A DNA stretch of 64,000 nt from Bacteroides bouchesdurhonensis. GTDB taxonomy: Bacteria > Bacteroidota > Bacteroidia > Bacteroidales > Bacteroidaceae. The notes beneath the pieces are model-generated. The model did no database searches. It was given only the letters and a program-made list of their open reading frames with translations, and had not been told where the DNA came from. The DNA is taken from NCBI RefSeq assembly GCF_900155865.1, contig NZ_LT707006.1, forward strand, positions 1,075,626-1,139,625, written 5' to 3'. This document shows, one piece after another, positions 1 to 8,841 of this stretch (position 1 is the stretch's first letter; the number at the start of each line of letters is the position of its first letter). A program made the position numbers and the translations under genes.

Positions 1-1548
1 TCCGATAGGAGTCTGGTGGTTGATTATATAGTCGTATCCATTCCATCCCGTACTTTTATTTCTATCCGCATCAATGAACAACATCATCCAATTCGGATCT
101 TTGCAGGAGGTCAGTGCTTCAGCAGTTTCTACATAAAAATAGATATATTTATCATCATGAGTTACTTTTGCACCGATTATATCGTTACGCCCACTTGCAT
201 CTTTATAATAGGTATTATATCTGCCGGCGCAATCTCTATGCACAGTGTTTCCTTTGTAAGATGTGTAATAGGGCTTCACGTCCTCCCAACTTCCCTTTTT
301 CCCGAGTTTGATTGTTTTAGGAACTGAAGGCTTTTCAGGTTTATTCATCCCTTTAAATTGTCGGACATTATCAACAAGTTGTAAGTAGTAGACATCTCCT
401 TTGTCTCCCCAACCTTTATTAGGTTCTATATCACGACTGCAATTCCAATTATATTGATCGACAAAAGAAAATGGTTTACCTGTCCAACCATGTTCCGGTA
501 GCCACATACCTGCAATATATTCATTCCAACCAGTTACGAATATTAGTTCAGGATCTAATTCATGAGCTCTGTCCCATTGCTCTTGGAAATTCCAACCATA
601 TAAATAGCCATCTACGCGAGGATCAACTCCTTTACTTACCGTAAAACTCCTACCATAAGCGTTTGGTAAATTAAAGGCACTGCAATGACCTTTACTTATA
701 GGATTTGCATTTTGAGCTACTCCGACTGTTACTTGTTCGAAGTTGTTGTTGTCTGTTGCCACATAACCGTGCTGGGGATACATTTCCAACCATCCCCATT
801 GATCTTTTCTGGTCGGACCATTGACATAATCCGGTTGGCCCGGGCGGAAGGTGAAAAAGTTTGCGATTTCTTGATCAGTTTTGTCGGTTGTTAAATTATC
901 CGGGTAAGCCATAATGCAAGGTTTCCCTTTCCATATAAACCATAAGTCACTATATCGGTTAGGTTTATAAATATCTTGATAGAGTTGGCGGAGAGAGACT
1001 AAAGAATGGGGAGCGGGTCCAAAAGGCAACATGAAAGCAATCTTCGGAACATTGACTCCATCTATACGGGCTTGTTCCCAGGTTTTCATCAAAGCTTCAT
1101 AAGACTCTTCCCAAGTAAAACTCCCGTTTGTACAATCAAAGAAGACTACATCTACTCCTGCGTCAGCCAATAGTTCTGCATGTTTACGCAACACCCAAGG
1201 ATCTGTCGTTCTATAATAACCAAACAGTGGTTGTTCCCAATAAAAGAAACCTGGTTTATTCTTTCCCCATGCTGGATGATCATATGAAGCCATTGCTTCC
1301 GGATATTGACGAACGATTTCAGTTATATTTTTAATAGGATATGTCGTGTCATCTATGCCTTGATGCCAAGTCCAGTAGAACATAGCTACATATTTATTTT
1401 TCTTTTTATCACCGGTGTCTTTATATTCTTTGACTTTTCTTCCGAGTGCATCGGTAGCAGCCCAGTTATCGCTATTGACTGTTGGATTTTGAGCATATGT
1501 TGTAGTGGCTAATATTGCTCCTAAAATTAGGATTAAACTGTATTTCAT
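1..1548 (-). CDS. Secreted GH99/GH71-like glycoside hydrolase, 3' end outside window
   Basis: The frame opens at an ATG (complement of 1546-1548) and runs off the left edge without a stop, leaving 516 codons. It starts with a typical signal peptide (hydrophobic core SLILILGAILATTTYAQ). The body reads like a TIM-barrel glycosidase: YVAMFYWTWHQG near residue 40, ADAGVDVVFFDCTNG near residue 135, PKIAFMLPFG, then SDLWFIWKGKPCIMAYP. The last ~110 visible residues (NDIIGAKVTHDDKYIYFYVE, then WMMLFIDADRNKSTGWNGYD) resemble a CBM9/DOMON-like carbohydrate-binding fold. By family this would be an exported enzyme on host or plant glycans; the substrate cannot be told from sequence. It is transcribed divergently from the GMP synthase paralogue. 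Family assignment is from motif style only. Confidence 0.75.
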   Translation of the reverse strand, partial: MKYSLILILGAILATTTYAQNPTVNSDNWAATDALGRKVKEYKDTGDKKKNKYVAMFYWTWHQGIDDTTYPIKNITEIVRQYPEAMASYDHPAWGKNKPGFFYWEQPLFGYYRTTDPWVLRKHAELLADAGVDVVFFDCTNGSFTWEESYEALMKTWEQARIDGVNVPKIAFMLPFGPAPHSLVSLRQLYQDIYKPNRYSDLWFIWKGKPCIMAYPDNLTTDKTDQEIANFFTFRPGQPDYVNGPTRKDQWGWLEMYPQHGYVATDNNNFEQVTVGVAQNANPISKGHCSAFNLPNAYGRSFTVSKGVDPRVDGYLYGWNFQEQWDRAHELDPELIFVTGWNEYIAGMWLPEHGWTGKPFSFVDQYNWNCSRDIEPNKGWGDKGDVYYLQLVDNVRQFKGMNKPEKPSVPKTIKLGKKGSWEDVKPYYTSYKGNTVHRDCAGRYNTYYKDASGRNDIIGAKVTHDDKYIYFYVETAEALTSCKDPNWMMLFIDADRNKSTGWNGYDYIINHQTPIG

Positions 1549-1742
1549 GATAGTATTAGATTTAAAGGAGTAATATATAAATCTTATCATTATGATTTGA
1601 ATTATATACCAAGGAAATCTTTTGTTTTCTATGGGGCGTAAAGTTATAACAAAATGAGTAGTTTTCCAAATTTGCTAATTGTTTGTTGTCTAACGGTTCA
1701 ATATTTATGTAAAACATTCATTTCATACAGAAATTCTTTCAT

Positions 1743-1793
1743 CCTGCTTTAAAATTAAGATCTATCGGAGATCTTAATTTGTAAAGAAGCAGG
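1743..1793. repeat. Long inverted repeat (hairpin) between divergent promoters
   Basis: The inner arms AAATTAAGATCT (1752-1763) and AGATCTTAATTT (1769-1780) pair perfectly over 12 bp around a 5-nt loop. The outer arms CCTGCTT (1743-1749) and AAGCAGG (1787-1793) add another 7 bp after small internal loops. Neither side has a T-tract, and both flanking genes read away from it, so an ordinary terminator is unlikely. It could be an operator, a small-RNA structure or a relic of a mobile palindrome. Confidence 0.7.
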
Positions 1794-1993
1794 GTACTAG
1801 GATTGGATTGCGGAACTCATGATTAAGAGATATTACTAAGTTTTTGTTTGCCAGTTCCTATTTTGTTTGATATCTGCTTAAATGTCTGTTTATCAGCAAT
1901 AAATGCACTGCTATTACATGAATAGTTGTAGAAGACCTATAAAGAAATGTTTTGTTCAATTAAATTTGAAATGAAACTTTGCGGAATCAATAC

Positions 1994-2024
1994 ATTGCTA
2001 CAACTTTGAAAATCTTTATATTTG
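1994..2024 (+). promoter_or_regulatory. Bacteroides-type promoter for the GMP synthase paralogue
   Basis: The -7 box TATATTTG (2017-2024) matches the Bacteroides TANNTTTG consensus. ATTG (1994-1997) lies 19 bp upstream in place of the -33 TTTG. The predicted transcript starts about 55 bases before the ATG at 2088. Confidence 0.5.
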
Positions 2025-2087
2025 CGGATAATTTGGAAATAAAGTCAAACTATTGGCAATAAAATAATTTAAAAGAACCGGAATCAG

Positions 2088-3395
2088 ATGAAACAGGACA
2101 TGATTGTTATCCTTGACTTGGGTAGTCATGAGAATACGGTATTAGCTCGCGCTATCCGTGCATTAGGAGTTTACAGTGAGATTTATCCTCACGATATCAC
2201 AGTGGAAGAACTGAAAGCATTACCCAACGTAAAGGGTATTATTATCAATGGTGGACCGAACAATGTGATTGATGGTGTTGCTATTGACGTAAATCCGTCT
2301 ATTTATAAGTTGGGCATTCCCGTCATGGCTGCCGGTCATGATAAAGCGACTTGTGCAGTGAAACTTGCGGAATTTGTAGACGATATCGAAGCTATTAAGG
2401 CTGCTGTAAAATCATTTGTCTTCGATACTTGCAAAGCTGAGGCTAACTGGAATATGACTAACTTTGTGAACGACCAGATCGAGTTGATTAAGCGTCAAGT
2501 TGGTGATAAGAAAGTATTGTTAGCTCTGTCAGGGGGAGTTGATAGCTCTGTGGTAGCTGCTCTGCTTCTAAAAGCAATCGGTGATAACTTAGTTTGTGTG
2601 CATGTAAATCATGGATTGATGCGTAAAGGTGAATCTGAAAATGTAGTCGAAGTTTTCAGTAATCAATTGAAAGCAAATCTTGTCTATGTAGATGTTACAG
2701 ACCGTTTCCTGAATAAATTGGCAGGGGTGGAAGATCCTGAACAAAAACGTAAAATTATCGGTGGAGAATTTATTCGTGTATTTGAAGAAGAAGCACGTAA
2801 GCTGGATGGTATCGACTTCTTAGGTCAGGGTACTATTTATCCGGATATTGTGGAAAGCGGAACAAAGACTGCTAAAATGGTGAAATCTCATCATAACGTA
2901 GGTGGTCTGCCCGAAGATCTTAAATTCCAATTAGTAGAGCCATTACGACAATTATTTAAGGATGAAGTTCGGGCTTGTGGTTTGGAGTTAGGTTTGCCTT
3001 ATGAGATGGTTTACCGTCAGCCTTTCCCGGGTCCTGGCTTAGGTGTCCGTTGTTTAGGTGCTATCACACGCGATCGTTTAGAAGCAGTACGTGAGTCTGA
3101 TGCTATTTTGCGTGAGGAATTCCAAATAGCCGGCTTAGATAAAAAGGTATGGCAATACTTTACCGTAGTACCTGATTTCAAATCTGTTGGTGTGCGTGAT
3201 AACGCCCGTTCTTTTGATTGGCCGGTTATTATTCGTGCTGTCAATACCGTAGATGCGATGACAGCTACTATTGAACCGATAGATTGGTCGATTTTGATGA
3301 AAATCACAGATCGCATTTTGAAAGAAGTGAAGAATGTAAATCGCGTATGTTATGATATGTCGCCGAAACCTAATGCGACTATAGAGTGGGAATAA
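2088..3395 (+). CDS. guaA: GMP synthase paralogue with degenerate glutaminase domain
   Basis: This 435-residue protein aligns with GuaA along the synthetase part: the PP-loop SGGVDSS (148-154), VNHGLMRKGE, the QGTIYPDIVESG and KSHHNVGGLP segments, FPGPGLGVR, and the conserved end KPNATIEWE. By family it converts XMP, ATP and an amino donor into GMP. The usual class I glutamine amidotransferase domain of ~190 residues is cut to ~118. The GICYG nucleophile motif is replaced by MAAGHD (80-85), and the region that should carry the catalytic His and Glu (HPE) is missing. It therefore probably uses free ammonia or has another role. Bacteroides normally carry a full-length GuaA of ~507 residues elsewhere, so this is likely a second copy. 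Apart from the truncation the frame is clean, so it is not an obvious pseudogene. Confidence 0.85.
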   Translation: MKQDMIVILDLGSHENTVLARAIRALGVYSEIYPHDITVEELKALPNVKGIIINGGPNNVIDGVAIDVNPSIYKLGIPVMAAGHDKATCAVKLAEFVDDIEAIKAAVKSFVFDTCKAEANWNMTNFVNDQIELIKRQVGDKKVLLALSGGVDSSVVAALLLKAIGDNLVCVHVNHGLMRKGESENVVEVFSNQLKANLVYVDVTDRFLNKLAGVEDPEQKRKIIGGEFIRVFEEEARKLDGIDFLGQGTIYPDIVESGTKTAKMVKSHHNVGGLPEDLKFQLVEPLRQLFKDEVRACGLELGLPYEMVYRQPFPGPGLGVRCLGAITRDRLEAVRESDAILREEFQIAGLDKKVWQYFTVVPDFKSVGVRDNARSFDWPVIIRAVNTVDAMTATIEPIDWSILMKITDRILKEVKNVNRVCYDMSPKPNATIEWE

Positions 3396-3513
3396 AAAAA
3401 TAAACTAAAACGCCCCGAAAGTTGAATAGAAATATGAACTGCACTTTTGGAATTTTGTGTCCAACTTTTTGTGTTCAGTTTAAAAACTTTTTTGGGTATT
3501 TCTTTATAAGAAA

Positions 3514-3548
3514 AAGGCATTCAGAAGTGTAGGTCTTCTGGATGCCTT
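3514..3548 (-). terminator. Hairpin terminator attached to the tRNA relic
   Basis: Arms 3514-3527 and 3535-3548 form a 14-bp stem with one G-T pair and a 7-nt loop. On the minus strand it is followed by TTTTTCTT. Position and sequence match the terminator at 21509-21543 that follows the intact tRNA-Met. It may also stop plus-strand transcription from the GMP synthase gene. Confidence 0.7.
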
Positions 3549-3558
3549 ATTTATTAAA

Positions 3559-3632
3559 TAGTATAACTCGGAACTGAACTAGCGACCTCATGTTAATGAA
3601 TCCATAAATACTTTTCTTGTTGAGAGTTGCGT
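3559..3632 (-). pseudogene. Decayed tRNA-Met-like sequence
   Basis: Aligned without gaps to the 3' 45 nt of the intact tRNA-Met at 21556-21629, this stretch matches at about 32 of 45 positions, including the run GACCTCATG and most of the anticodon arm. Its distance to the downstream hairpin is also nearly the same. Acceptor-stem and T-stem pairing are lost, and the D-arm half (after ~3602) is barely recognisable. It cannot fold as a tRNA. It is either the displaced copy left by an integration event or a decayed ancestral duplicate. Confidence 0.55.
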
Positions 3633-4988
3633 GCAATTTGCATGTAAATGATAGTTTTGTGTTTATAGTTCCAACACTATTACAAAGAAGACTTTGGTGA
3701 TGGCTTTATAGGAAGTATGAAAGTCTATCTGAATGAAAGCAAAATGTTAAAGCTATATTAAATAACAACCGGACTGGAAAACAGACTGGACACAATGGAT
3801 ATACGAGGGAACTTTAAGAATGTGATTGTACTTTGGACAATAGATGATGAGGCTATGAGGAATGTTATCGGTATGGACTGGGAATGCGTAAATAAAGTCA
3901 GATTTGATTATTGGGATGCTTTAGGGATAAGGAGATGTGTGAGAGAAAGATGTAAATACAATGAACTGACAGAGGTATTGGGTAAGATAAAAATAGCTCT
4001 GCTAATATAATAAGAAGGATTGAGTAGCAGATGTATAAGGCATGAAGAGAGAAGATATGTTACGTTGTCTTTTAAAGTGATACAGAAAAACTTAAATTTT
4101 TATTTCCCTTCTCTCTTATCATTTAGGAAACAGTACGAAGTGGTATCTCTTGTTATTTATTTCATTATTTTTATTCTAATTTATTACTATGAATATTGGA
4201 CATAGCACTTACAATGAAAATAGAGGCTATTTCAGAAAATAATAATTAAAGATATGATTAATAAAACAATCAGTGACTAAAATAATGCAGATGATTCGAA
4301 AAGTAGAATTCGTTATAGCCTTGGTCGCATCCTGAATATGATTAAGGATTATTAAAAAAATAGTAAACAGAAAGAGTCAGATTGGTGTTGGCAGAATAAG
4401 AATACAAGCAGGCGAAGAAGTTGTTACCAATGTTTGTTTCATCTGGCATATTTGATCACCGGAACGATGATATAAGAAATCTTAAAGAGTATTTTAATGT
4501 ATTAGTTCTGGATTTTGACTAATTTTCAAGCTATAATGACGTCGGTGGACTAAAAAATGATCAGTAATGCAAAATGTCTCCATATCTATGCAGTGCGGTT
4601 TTCACCGAGTGGATTAGAAGTAAAAGTGGTAATGCTTTATGATAATCCAGATTCGATGTATCCATCTAGAACTTTCTAGATATGTCAAAGAACAATTCTA
4701 CTCTGGTATACCACAGTTTGATGATGAATGTGGTAACCTTTCCGTATATATTTATGTTTGGACCCAGAGGTTTGTATTAATCTGCAACGGGATTATCTTA
4801 CCTTTTATCATATTGAGTATGATCCGTCTATGAGGGCTGTTCCCATGAGAAGTTATAATCATGGAACATAATCGGCAGAAATAACTAAAAAGAATTGTTT
4901 TTAGTACAATGGAAGGGCAAGACGCTGATTAATAGGAAATCAAAGACTGAAGTTAAAAGAAAATGGATAATAGTGAATGGAAAATAAG

Positions 4989-5026
4989 AAGGAGGCAGGT
5001 ATAGTTTGAATTGACATAGCCTCCTT
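4989..5026 (-). terminator. Terminator of the AraC-type gene
   Basis: AAGGAGGC (4989-4996) pairs with GCCTCCTT (5019-5026), with further partial pairing inside. It lies 33 bases beyond the stop codon of the minus-strand regulator, and on that strand the stem is followed by CTTATTTT. Confidence 0.7.
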
Positions 5027-5058
5027 TGGTTTAGTATATGATAGAATATTTCCCCCTT

Positions 5059-5904
5059 TTATCCTTTATTTCGATATTCTAACGGAGTCATTCCTGTGTA
5101 TCGTTTAAAGTATCTACTGAAAAAAGAAATATTAGGAAAGTTCAGCGAATCGGAAATTTGTTGTATGGAAAGGTTTGAAAGCTTTAGTTGGGATTTCGCA
5201 TCTATAATTACCATGTATGATATGAAGTCTGTACATGTCTTTCCGGTAACCTGTTTTACTATTGTACACAAATATACTTGAGTAACTTTCAATTTTTCGG
5301 CATACCAGGCTACTCTTTTATTTTGGGTATAGTGGTAAAATACTAGTTGTGCGAAATTTCGGCATAGTTGTTCGTTTTTTGAAAGAGAAAAGGTGTTCGC
5401 TCCCCTATGTTTATATAATATGGATATACCAGTATGTGCATTCAGGTAAATATTGTATGTAACCCTTTTTCTGGTTTCTTCATCCATGGATGAATATAGT
5501 TGCTGCAAGAATATGAAGTGAGTTTTTATCATATTTGCTTCTGCCGATTTTATAGTCAACTTGGCTTTTCCCAATGCGATATATAATGTTTCAGGTATTA
5601 TATTGTTTGGATTATGATGTTCCATGTATTGTTGGGAGAATCCAAGAATATGGAATTCAGAATTAGTTTCTATTCTGTGGATTTGCAATACACTTCCTGG
5701 GGTAAGAATTACCAGATCATTAGGCTTTGCTATCATTAAGTCTGTATTGATTGTGGCTTCTATTTCCCCTTCCATGCATAGAAATAGTATTTCACATTTT
5801 AAACGTACTGGATACTTTAAATATTTTTTTAATGACTCCCGATTAATATTGGTGTGTACAATCCAGTCATTAGATAAATCTATTTTTAGAATTTCATTCT
5901 TCAT
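5059..5904 (-). CDS. AraC-family transcriptional regulator
   Basis: 281 residues. The N-terminal ~170 residues form a cupin-like sensor region (CEILFLCMEGEIEA, then PNDLVILTPGSVLQIHR). The C-terminal ~100 residues are an AraC/XylS double helix-turn-helix, ending in SIQQISDSLNFPNISFFSRY, FKRYTGMTPLEYRN. It resembles the second AraC protein in this window (39568-40467) in length and design. It is convergent with the decayed DNA to its left and divergent from the fimbrial operon across a ~0.9 kb AT-rich spacer, so it is a plausible regulator of that operon; this is inferred from position only. Confidence 0.85.
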   Translation of the reverse strand: MKNEILKIDLSNDWIVHTNINRESLKKYLKYPVRLKCEILFLCMEGEIEATINTDLMIAKPNDLVILTPGSVLQIHRIETNSEFHILGFSQQYMEHHNPNNIIPETLYIALGKAKLTIKSAEANMIKTHFIFLQQLYSSMDEETRKRVTYNIYLNAHTGISILYKHRGANTFSLSKNEQLCRNFAQLVFYHYTQNKRVAWYAEKLKVTQVYLCTIVKQVTGKTCTDFISYMVIIDAKSQLKLSNLSIQQISDSLNFPNISFFSRYFKRYTGMTPLEYRNKG

Positions 5905-6789
5905 ATTTCAGACTTTTGGTACAAATATAAACATTAAAAATAAAAAATGATATTATAAGTTATTTTTATATACATTTTATAGCGTTTTTCATATTCGTTT
6001 TAGTATGTTATAAAATAGAATAGGAAATATATATAAATAGCAGATAATACTTGTTGATGATTGTACGAATGGTATTTGGGTCGATATTTAAGTAATACGC
6101 GTAAATTACTATGATAAATTTGTATGTTTTTTTGTTAAAGGTATTTGACTGTATAGTAATTAATATTATTTTTTACGTTCAAAATTAAAAATAGGACAAA
6201 AAAAATAAAAAATAGATATTGATATTAACATTAATGCTCTTTTACTTTGCATCAAAATATATAAAAAAACATTATAATATAAAACGGTATTATTGGGGAG
6301 GTTAAATTATAGCTGTTTTGTTCTTTTCTTATTCTTGTAAGGATTTTAAGATAATCATTTAAGAATGAGAATAAAATATAAAATATATTCGGAACAACTG
6401 TTACATATTTTATTTGTTTCATAGATATTATTATATATGAAAATTATGTGAGCTTTTTAATCTTAGAACAATAATAAAAATACGAAAAGTAATGAACACG
6501 ATAATGATGGTGAATTATATAAAGATATTGGGAAGGACAAATGTAAGTGATATTTGTATTTCATTTGTTAGGGGTTGTTTTGTAGTTTATAAACATTCTG
6601 TTGTTCAGTTAAAAGTGTTGTTTTCTCACTTATTCAGAGGTATTTTGTGTTCATATAAGTTTCCATACAAGATTATTGCGGAATCTTGTTTAAAGATATT
6701 GATAAATCAAACGGATATCCCCCCCCAAAAAAAAAGAAGTTGCAATAATTATTGCATTTGTTTTATAAATATAGCAAAGTAGTAGTAAT
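5905..6789. other. Long AT-rich regulatory region upstream of the fimbrial operon
   Basis: 885 bases, strongly AT-rich, with no credible gene; the one 96-codon open frame at 6492-6782 is low-complexity and has no recognisable features. Near its right end lie a C8-A9 homopolymer (6719-6735) and a perfect 16-bp palindrome (6741-6756). I searched by eye for paired inverted repeats of the kind that flank Bacteroides invertible promoters and found none. Confidence 0.5.
6719..6756. promoter_or_regulatory. C8-A9 tract and 16-bp palindrome before the fimbrial operon
   Basis: Eight C (6719-6726) run directly into nine A (6727-6735). The perfect palindrome TGCAATAATTATTGCA (6741-6756) then ends 33 bases before the first ATG of the operon. 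The palindrome has the size and symmetry of an operator. The homopolymer could be prone to slippage. Function is inferred. Confidence 0.4.
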
Positions 6790-7374
6790 ATGAAATTTAA
6801 ATACCATATAGTTTTACTTTTGGCTCTATGTTTCTGCTTGGAAATGAAAAGTCAGACAATTGCTGTTAAAAGTAATTTGTTATATGATTTAACATCAAGT
6901 ATAAATGTAGGTATCGAGGTAGGTCTTGCCCCGAAATGGACTTTAGATGTCACGGGGCAATTTAATGCGTGGACTTTCTCGCACGACCGCCGCTGGAAAC
7001 ACTGGGCAGTGCAGCCTGAGGTCCGCTATTGGCTGTGTGATCGTTTCGGTGCGCATTTTTTTGGTGCGCATTTACATGGCGGGCAGTACAACATCGGCGG
7101 CTTTGACGGCAAAATCAACATGTTGGGAACGGATGCCCGGAAACTGAAAGATTCTCGTTATCAAGGCTGGTTTGTAGGTGCAGGCATGGCATACGGCTAT
7201 GCATGGATTCTTGGTCACCATTGGAACTTGGAGGCGGAAATCGGATTCGGCTATTCCTATACCCGTTACGATAGGTTCCGGTGTACGGGATGTGGGAAAA
7301 AGGTAGAAACGAACAAGCCGCACCACTACGTGGGTCTCACCAAAGCGGCCATTAATATGGTTTATCTATTCTAA
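6790..7374 (+). CDS. DUF3575-type outer-membrane protein of the fimbrial operon
   Basis: 194 residues with a signal peptide (IVLLLALCFCLEMKSQ), then AVKSNLLYDLTSSINVGIE, typical of DUF3575 proteins, alternating hydrophobic strands and a terminal MVYLF, as in small outer-membrane barrels. DUF3575 genes commonly open Bacteroides fimbrial operons; their exact role is not established. The stop is followed 12 bases later by the next start, so the two are co-transcribed. The first ~150 bases are AT-rich like the upstream spacer, and base composition becomes clearly GC-richer from about 6945, which suggests a recombination joint inside the gene. Confidence 0.85.
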   Translation: MKFKYHIVLLLALCFCLEMKSQTIAVKSNLLYDLTSSINVGIEVGLAPKWTLDVTGQFNAWTFSHDRRWKHWAVQPEVRYWLCDRFGAHFFGAHLHGGQYNIGGFDGKINMLGTDARKLKDSRYQGWFVGAGMAYGYAWILGHHWNLEAEIGFGYSYTRYDRFRCTGCGKKVETNKPHHYVGLTKAAINMVYLF

Positions 7375-7386
7375 ATAGCAACGAAC

Positions 7387-8814
7387 ATGAAAAGGACGAT
7401 ATTCATACTGGCAACCTTGCTGGGCATAGGAAATATGTCCGGAGCGGTGGCGCAAAACAGAGAAAACATTATACCCGGTGTTTCCATCGAGAATTTCGAT
7501 ATGAACCGTAACGGCAAATACCTCACCGTCGAGATGGATGTCGATTTGACCGCACTTGACGTGGACGCCAATCGTGCCGTACTGCTTACTCCGCGATTGG
7601 TCAACGGTGCGGATTCTTTGGACTTGCCGTCGATAGGTATTTACGGACGCCGTCGGTATTATTACTATGTACGAAATGGCATAAGCACCATTTCGGGCGA
7701 GTCGGAAAAGTCATTCCGATTATCGAAAAAACCAGAACGATTGGAGTATGACAACCTTGTTTTCTACGAAGACTGGATGAATGGAGCTACGCTAAAGGTA
7801 CATCGTAGCGACTGGGGATGTTGTCAGGCAATACTGGCAGAATACGAAGGCGAGCTGGGAAGACACCATGAGGCGTTTTTCCCGGAATTGGTATTCGTGC
7901 AGCCCAAGGCAGAAGTCATGAAGAGCCGCTCGTTGTCCGGCTCGGCATACATCGATTTCCCTGTGGACCAGACGGTGATTTATCCCGACTACCGCCGGAA
8001 CACGGTCGAATTAGGCAAGATTCAGGCTACCATCGACTCCGTTCGCAATGACAAGGACGTCACCATCACTTCCGTGTGGTTGAAGGGGTACGCTTCGCCG
8101 GAGAGCCCCTACAAACACAACACAGAACTTGCTATCGGACGTACCGCTGCGCTCAAAAAACATATAGGGCAGTTATACAATTTTGCGGATAACATCATCC
8201 AAATTGATTACGAGCCGGAGGACTGGGTCGGCTTGCGCCGTTTCGTGGAACAATCGAACATCGACCACCGTGCGGAGATTCTGGTTTTGATAGACAGTAA
8301 CATGGAACCGGATGCCAAAGAGGCGAAAATCAAACGCACTTACCCAGACGAGTATCGCTTCATGCTGCAAAATTTCTATCCTGCTTTGCGCCATACCGAC
8401 TACCGTATAGACTACAACATCCGCACGTTCAGCGAAGCGGATGAAATCAAGCGCATCATGGCGGAGCAGCCGCAGAAATTGAGTTTGAACGAGTTTTATT
8501 TCGTTGCCGGAAAGTATGAACCCGACACAGACGAGTTCACAGATGTCTTCCAAACTGCGGTGCGCATGTTCCCGAATGATGAGATAGCCAACCTGAACGC
8601 AGCTAATGCCGCCATCCGTCGTGATGATTTCGGGACGGCACGCAAGTATCTCGACAAGGCTGGTGACACCGTCGAGGCTGTTTATGCACGTGGAGCACTT
8701 GCCGTGCGGGAAGGAGATTACGACACGGCACGCCGCTACCTCGGCAAAGCGAAAGAGATGGGACTGGAACAAGCTTCAGCTACTTTAGCTGAATTAGACG
8801 AAAGAGGATATTAA
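7387..8814 (+). CDS. DUF3868 / OmpA-like / TPR protein of the fimbrial operon
   Basis: 475 residues with a signal peptide ending near AVAQN. Residues ~25-150 form a DUF3868-type domain. Residues ~180-330 look like an OmpA-C-type peptidoglycan-associated fold (AYIDFPVDQTVIYPDYRRN, then WLKGYASPESPYKHN and LAIGRTAALKKHI). The C-terminal ~110 residues carry TPR-like helical repeats (NLNAANAAIRRDDFGTARKY, AREGDYDTARRYLGKAKEMG-like). In related operons this gene sits between DUF3575 and the major fimbrillin, so a periplasmic or cell-wall assembly role is likely. GC-rich for Bacteroides. Confidence 0.85.
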   Translation: MKRTIFILATLLGIGNMSGAVAQNRENIIPGVSIENFDMNRNGKYLTVEMDVDLTALDVDANRAVLLTPRLVNGADSLDLPSIGIYGRRRYYYYVRNGISTISGESEKSFRLSKKPERLEYDNLVFYEDWMNGATLKVHRSDWGCCQAILAEYEGELGRHHEAFFPELVFVQPKAEVMKSRSLSGSAYIDFPVDQTVIYPDYRRNTVELGKIQATIDSVRNDKDVTITSVWLKGYASPESPYKHNTELAIGRTAALKKHIGQLYNFADNIIQIDYEPEDWVGLRRFVEQSNIDHRAEILVLIDSNMEPDAKEAKIKRTYPDEYRFMLQNFYPALRHTDYRIDYNIRTFSEADEIKRIMAEQPQKLSLNEFYFVAGKYEPDTDEFTDVFQTAVRMFPNDEIANLNAANAAIRRDDFGTARKYLDKAGDTVEAVYARGALAVREGDYDTARRYLGKAKEMGLEQASATLAELDERGY

Positions 8815-8841
8815 ATAACCATTCATAAAAAAAATATAAAA

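Larger units (their letters stand above)
1549..2087. other. Divergent intergenic region with long hairpin and guaA promoter
   Basis: No gene is seen in these 539 bases. The region is AT-rich and separates two divergently transcribed genes. It holds a strong two-arm inverted repeat at 1743-1793 and a Bacteroides-type promoter just upstream of the GMP synthase gene. Confidence 0.6.
3396..5058. other. Gene-poor, decayed region
   Basis: About 1.66 kb without a credible intact gene. It begins with a tRNA-like relic and its terminator. From ~3780 to 4900 there are short plus-strand coding-like stretches broken by many stops and frame changes, for example a run around 3795-4010 and pieces around 4430-4860 that read sensibly only when frames are switched. 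I cannot assign these remnants to a family. The segment looks like old, neutrally decaying coding DNA at the edge of an accessory region. Confidence 0.5.

Noticed and set aside
3795..4205. Two consecutive plus-strand open frames (71 and 61 codons) in the decayed region
   Set aside because: No recognisable domains, weak start contexts, and surrounded by broken frames; treated as remnants.
6492..6782. 96-codon plus-strand open frame before the fimbrial operon
   Set aside because: AT-rich composition, no family likeness, and it runs through the C8-A9 tract and palindrome; probably chance.
5905..6789. Invertible promoter for the fimbrial operon
   Set aside because: No pair of long inverted repeats flanking a promoter was found, and no invertase gene is nearby.
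8173..8772. 199-codon minus-strand frame opposite the DUF3868/TPR gene
   Set aside because: Shadow of a clearly coding plus-strand gene with a signal peptide and domain motifs.
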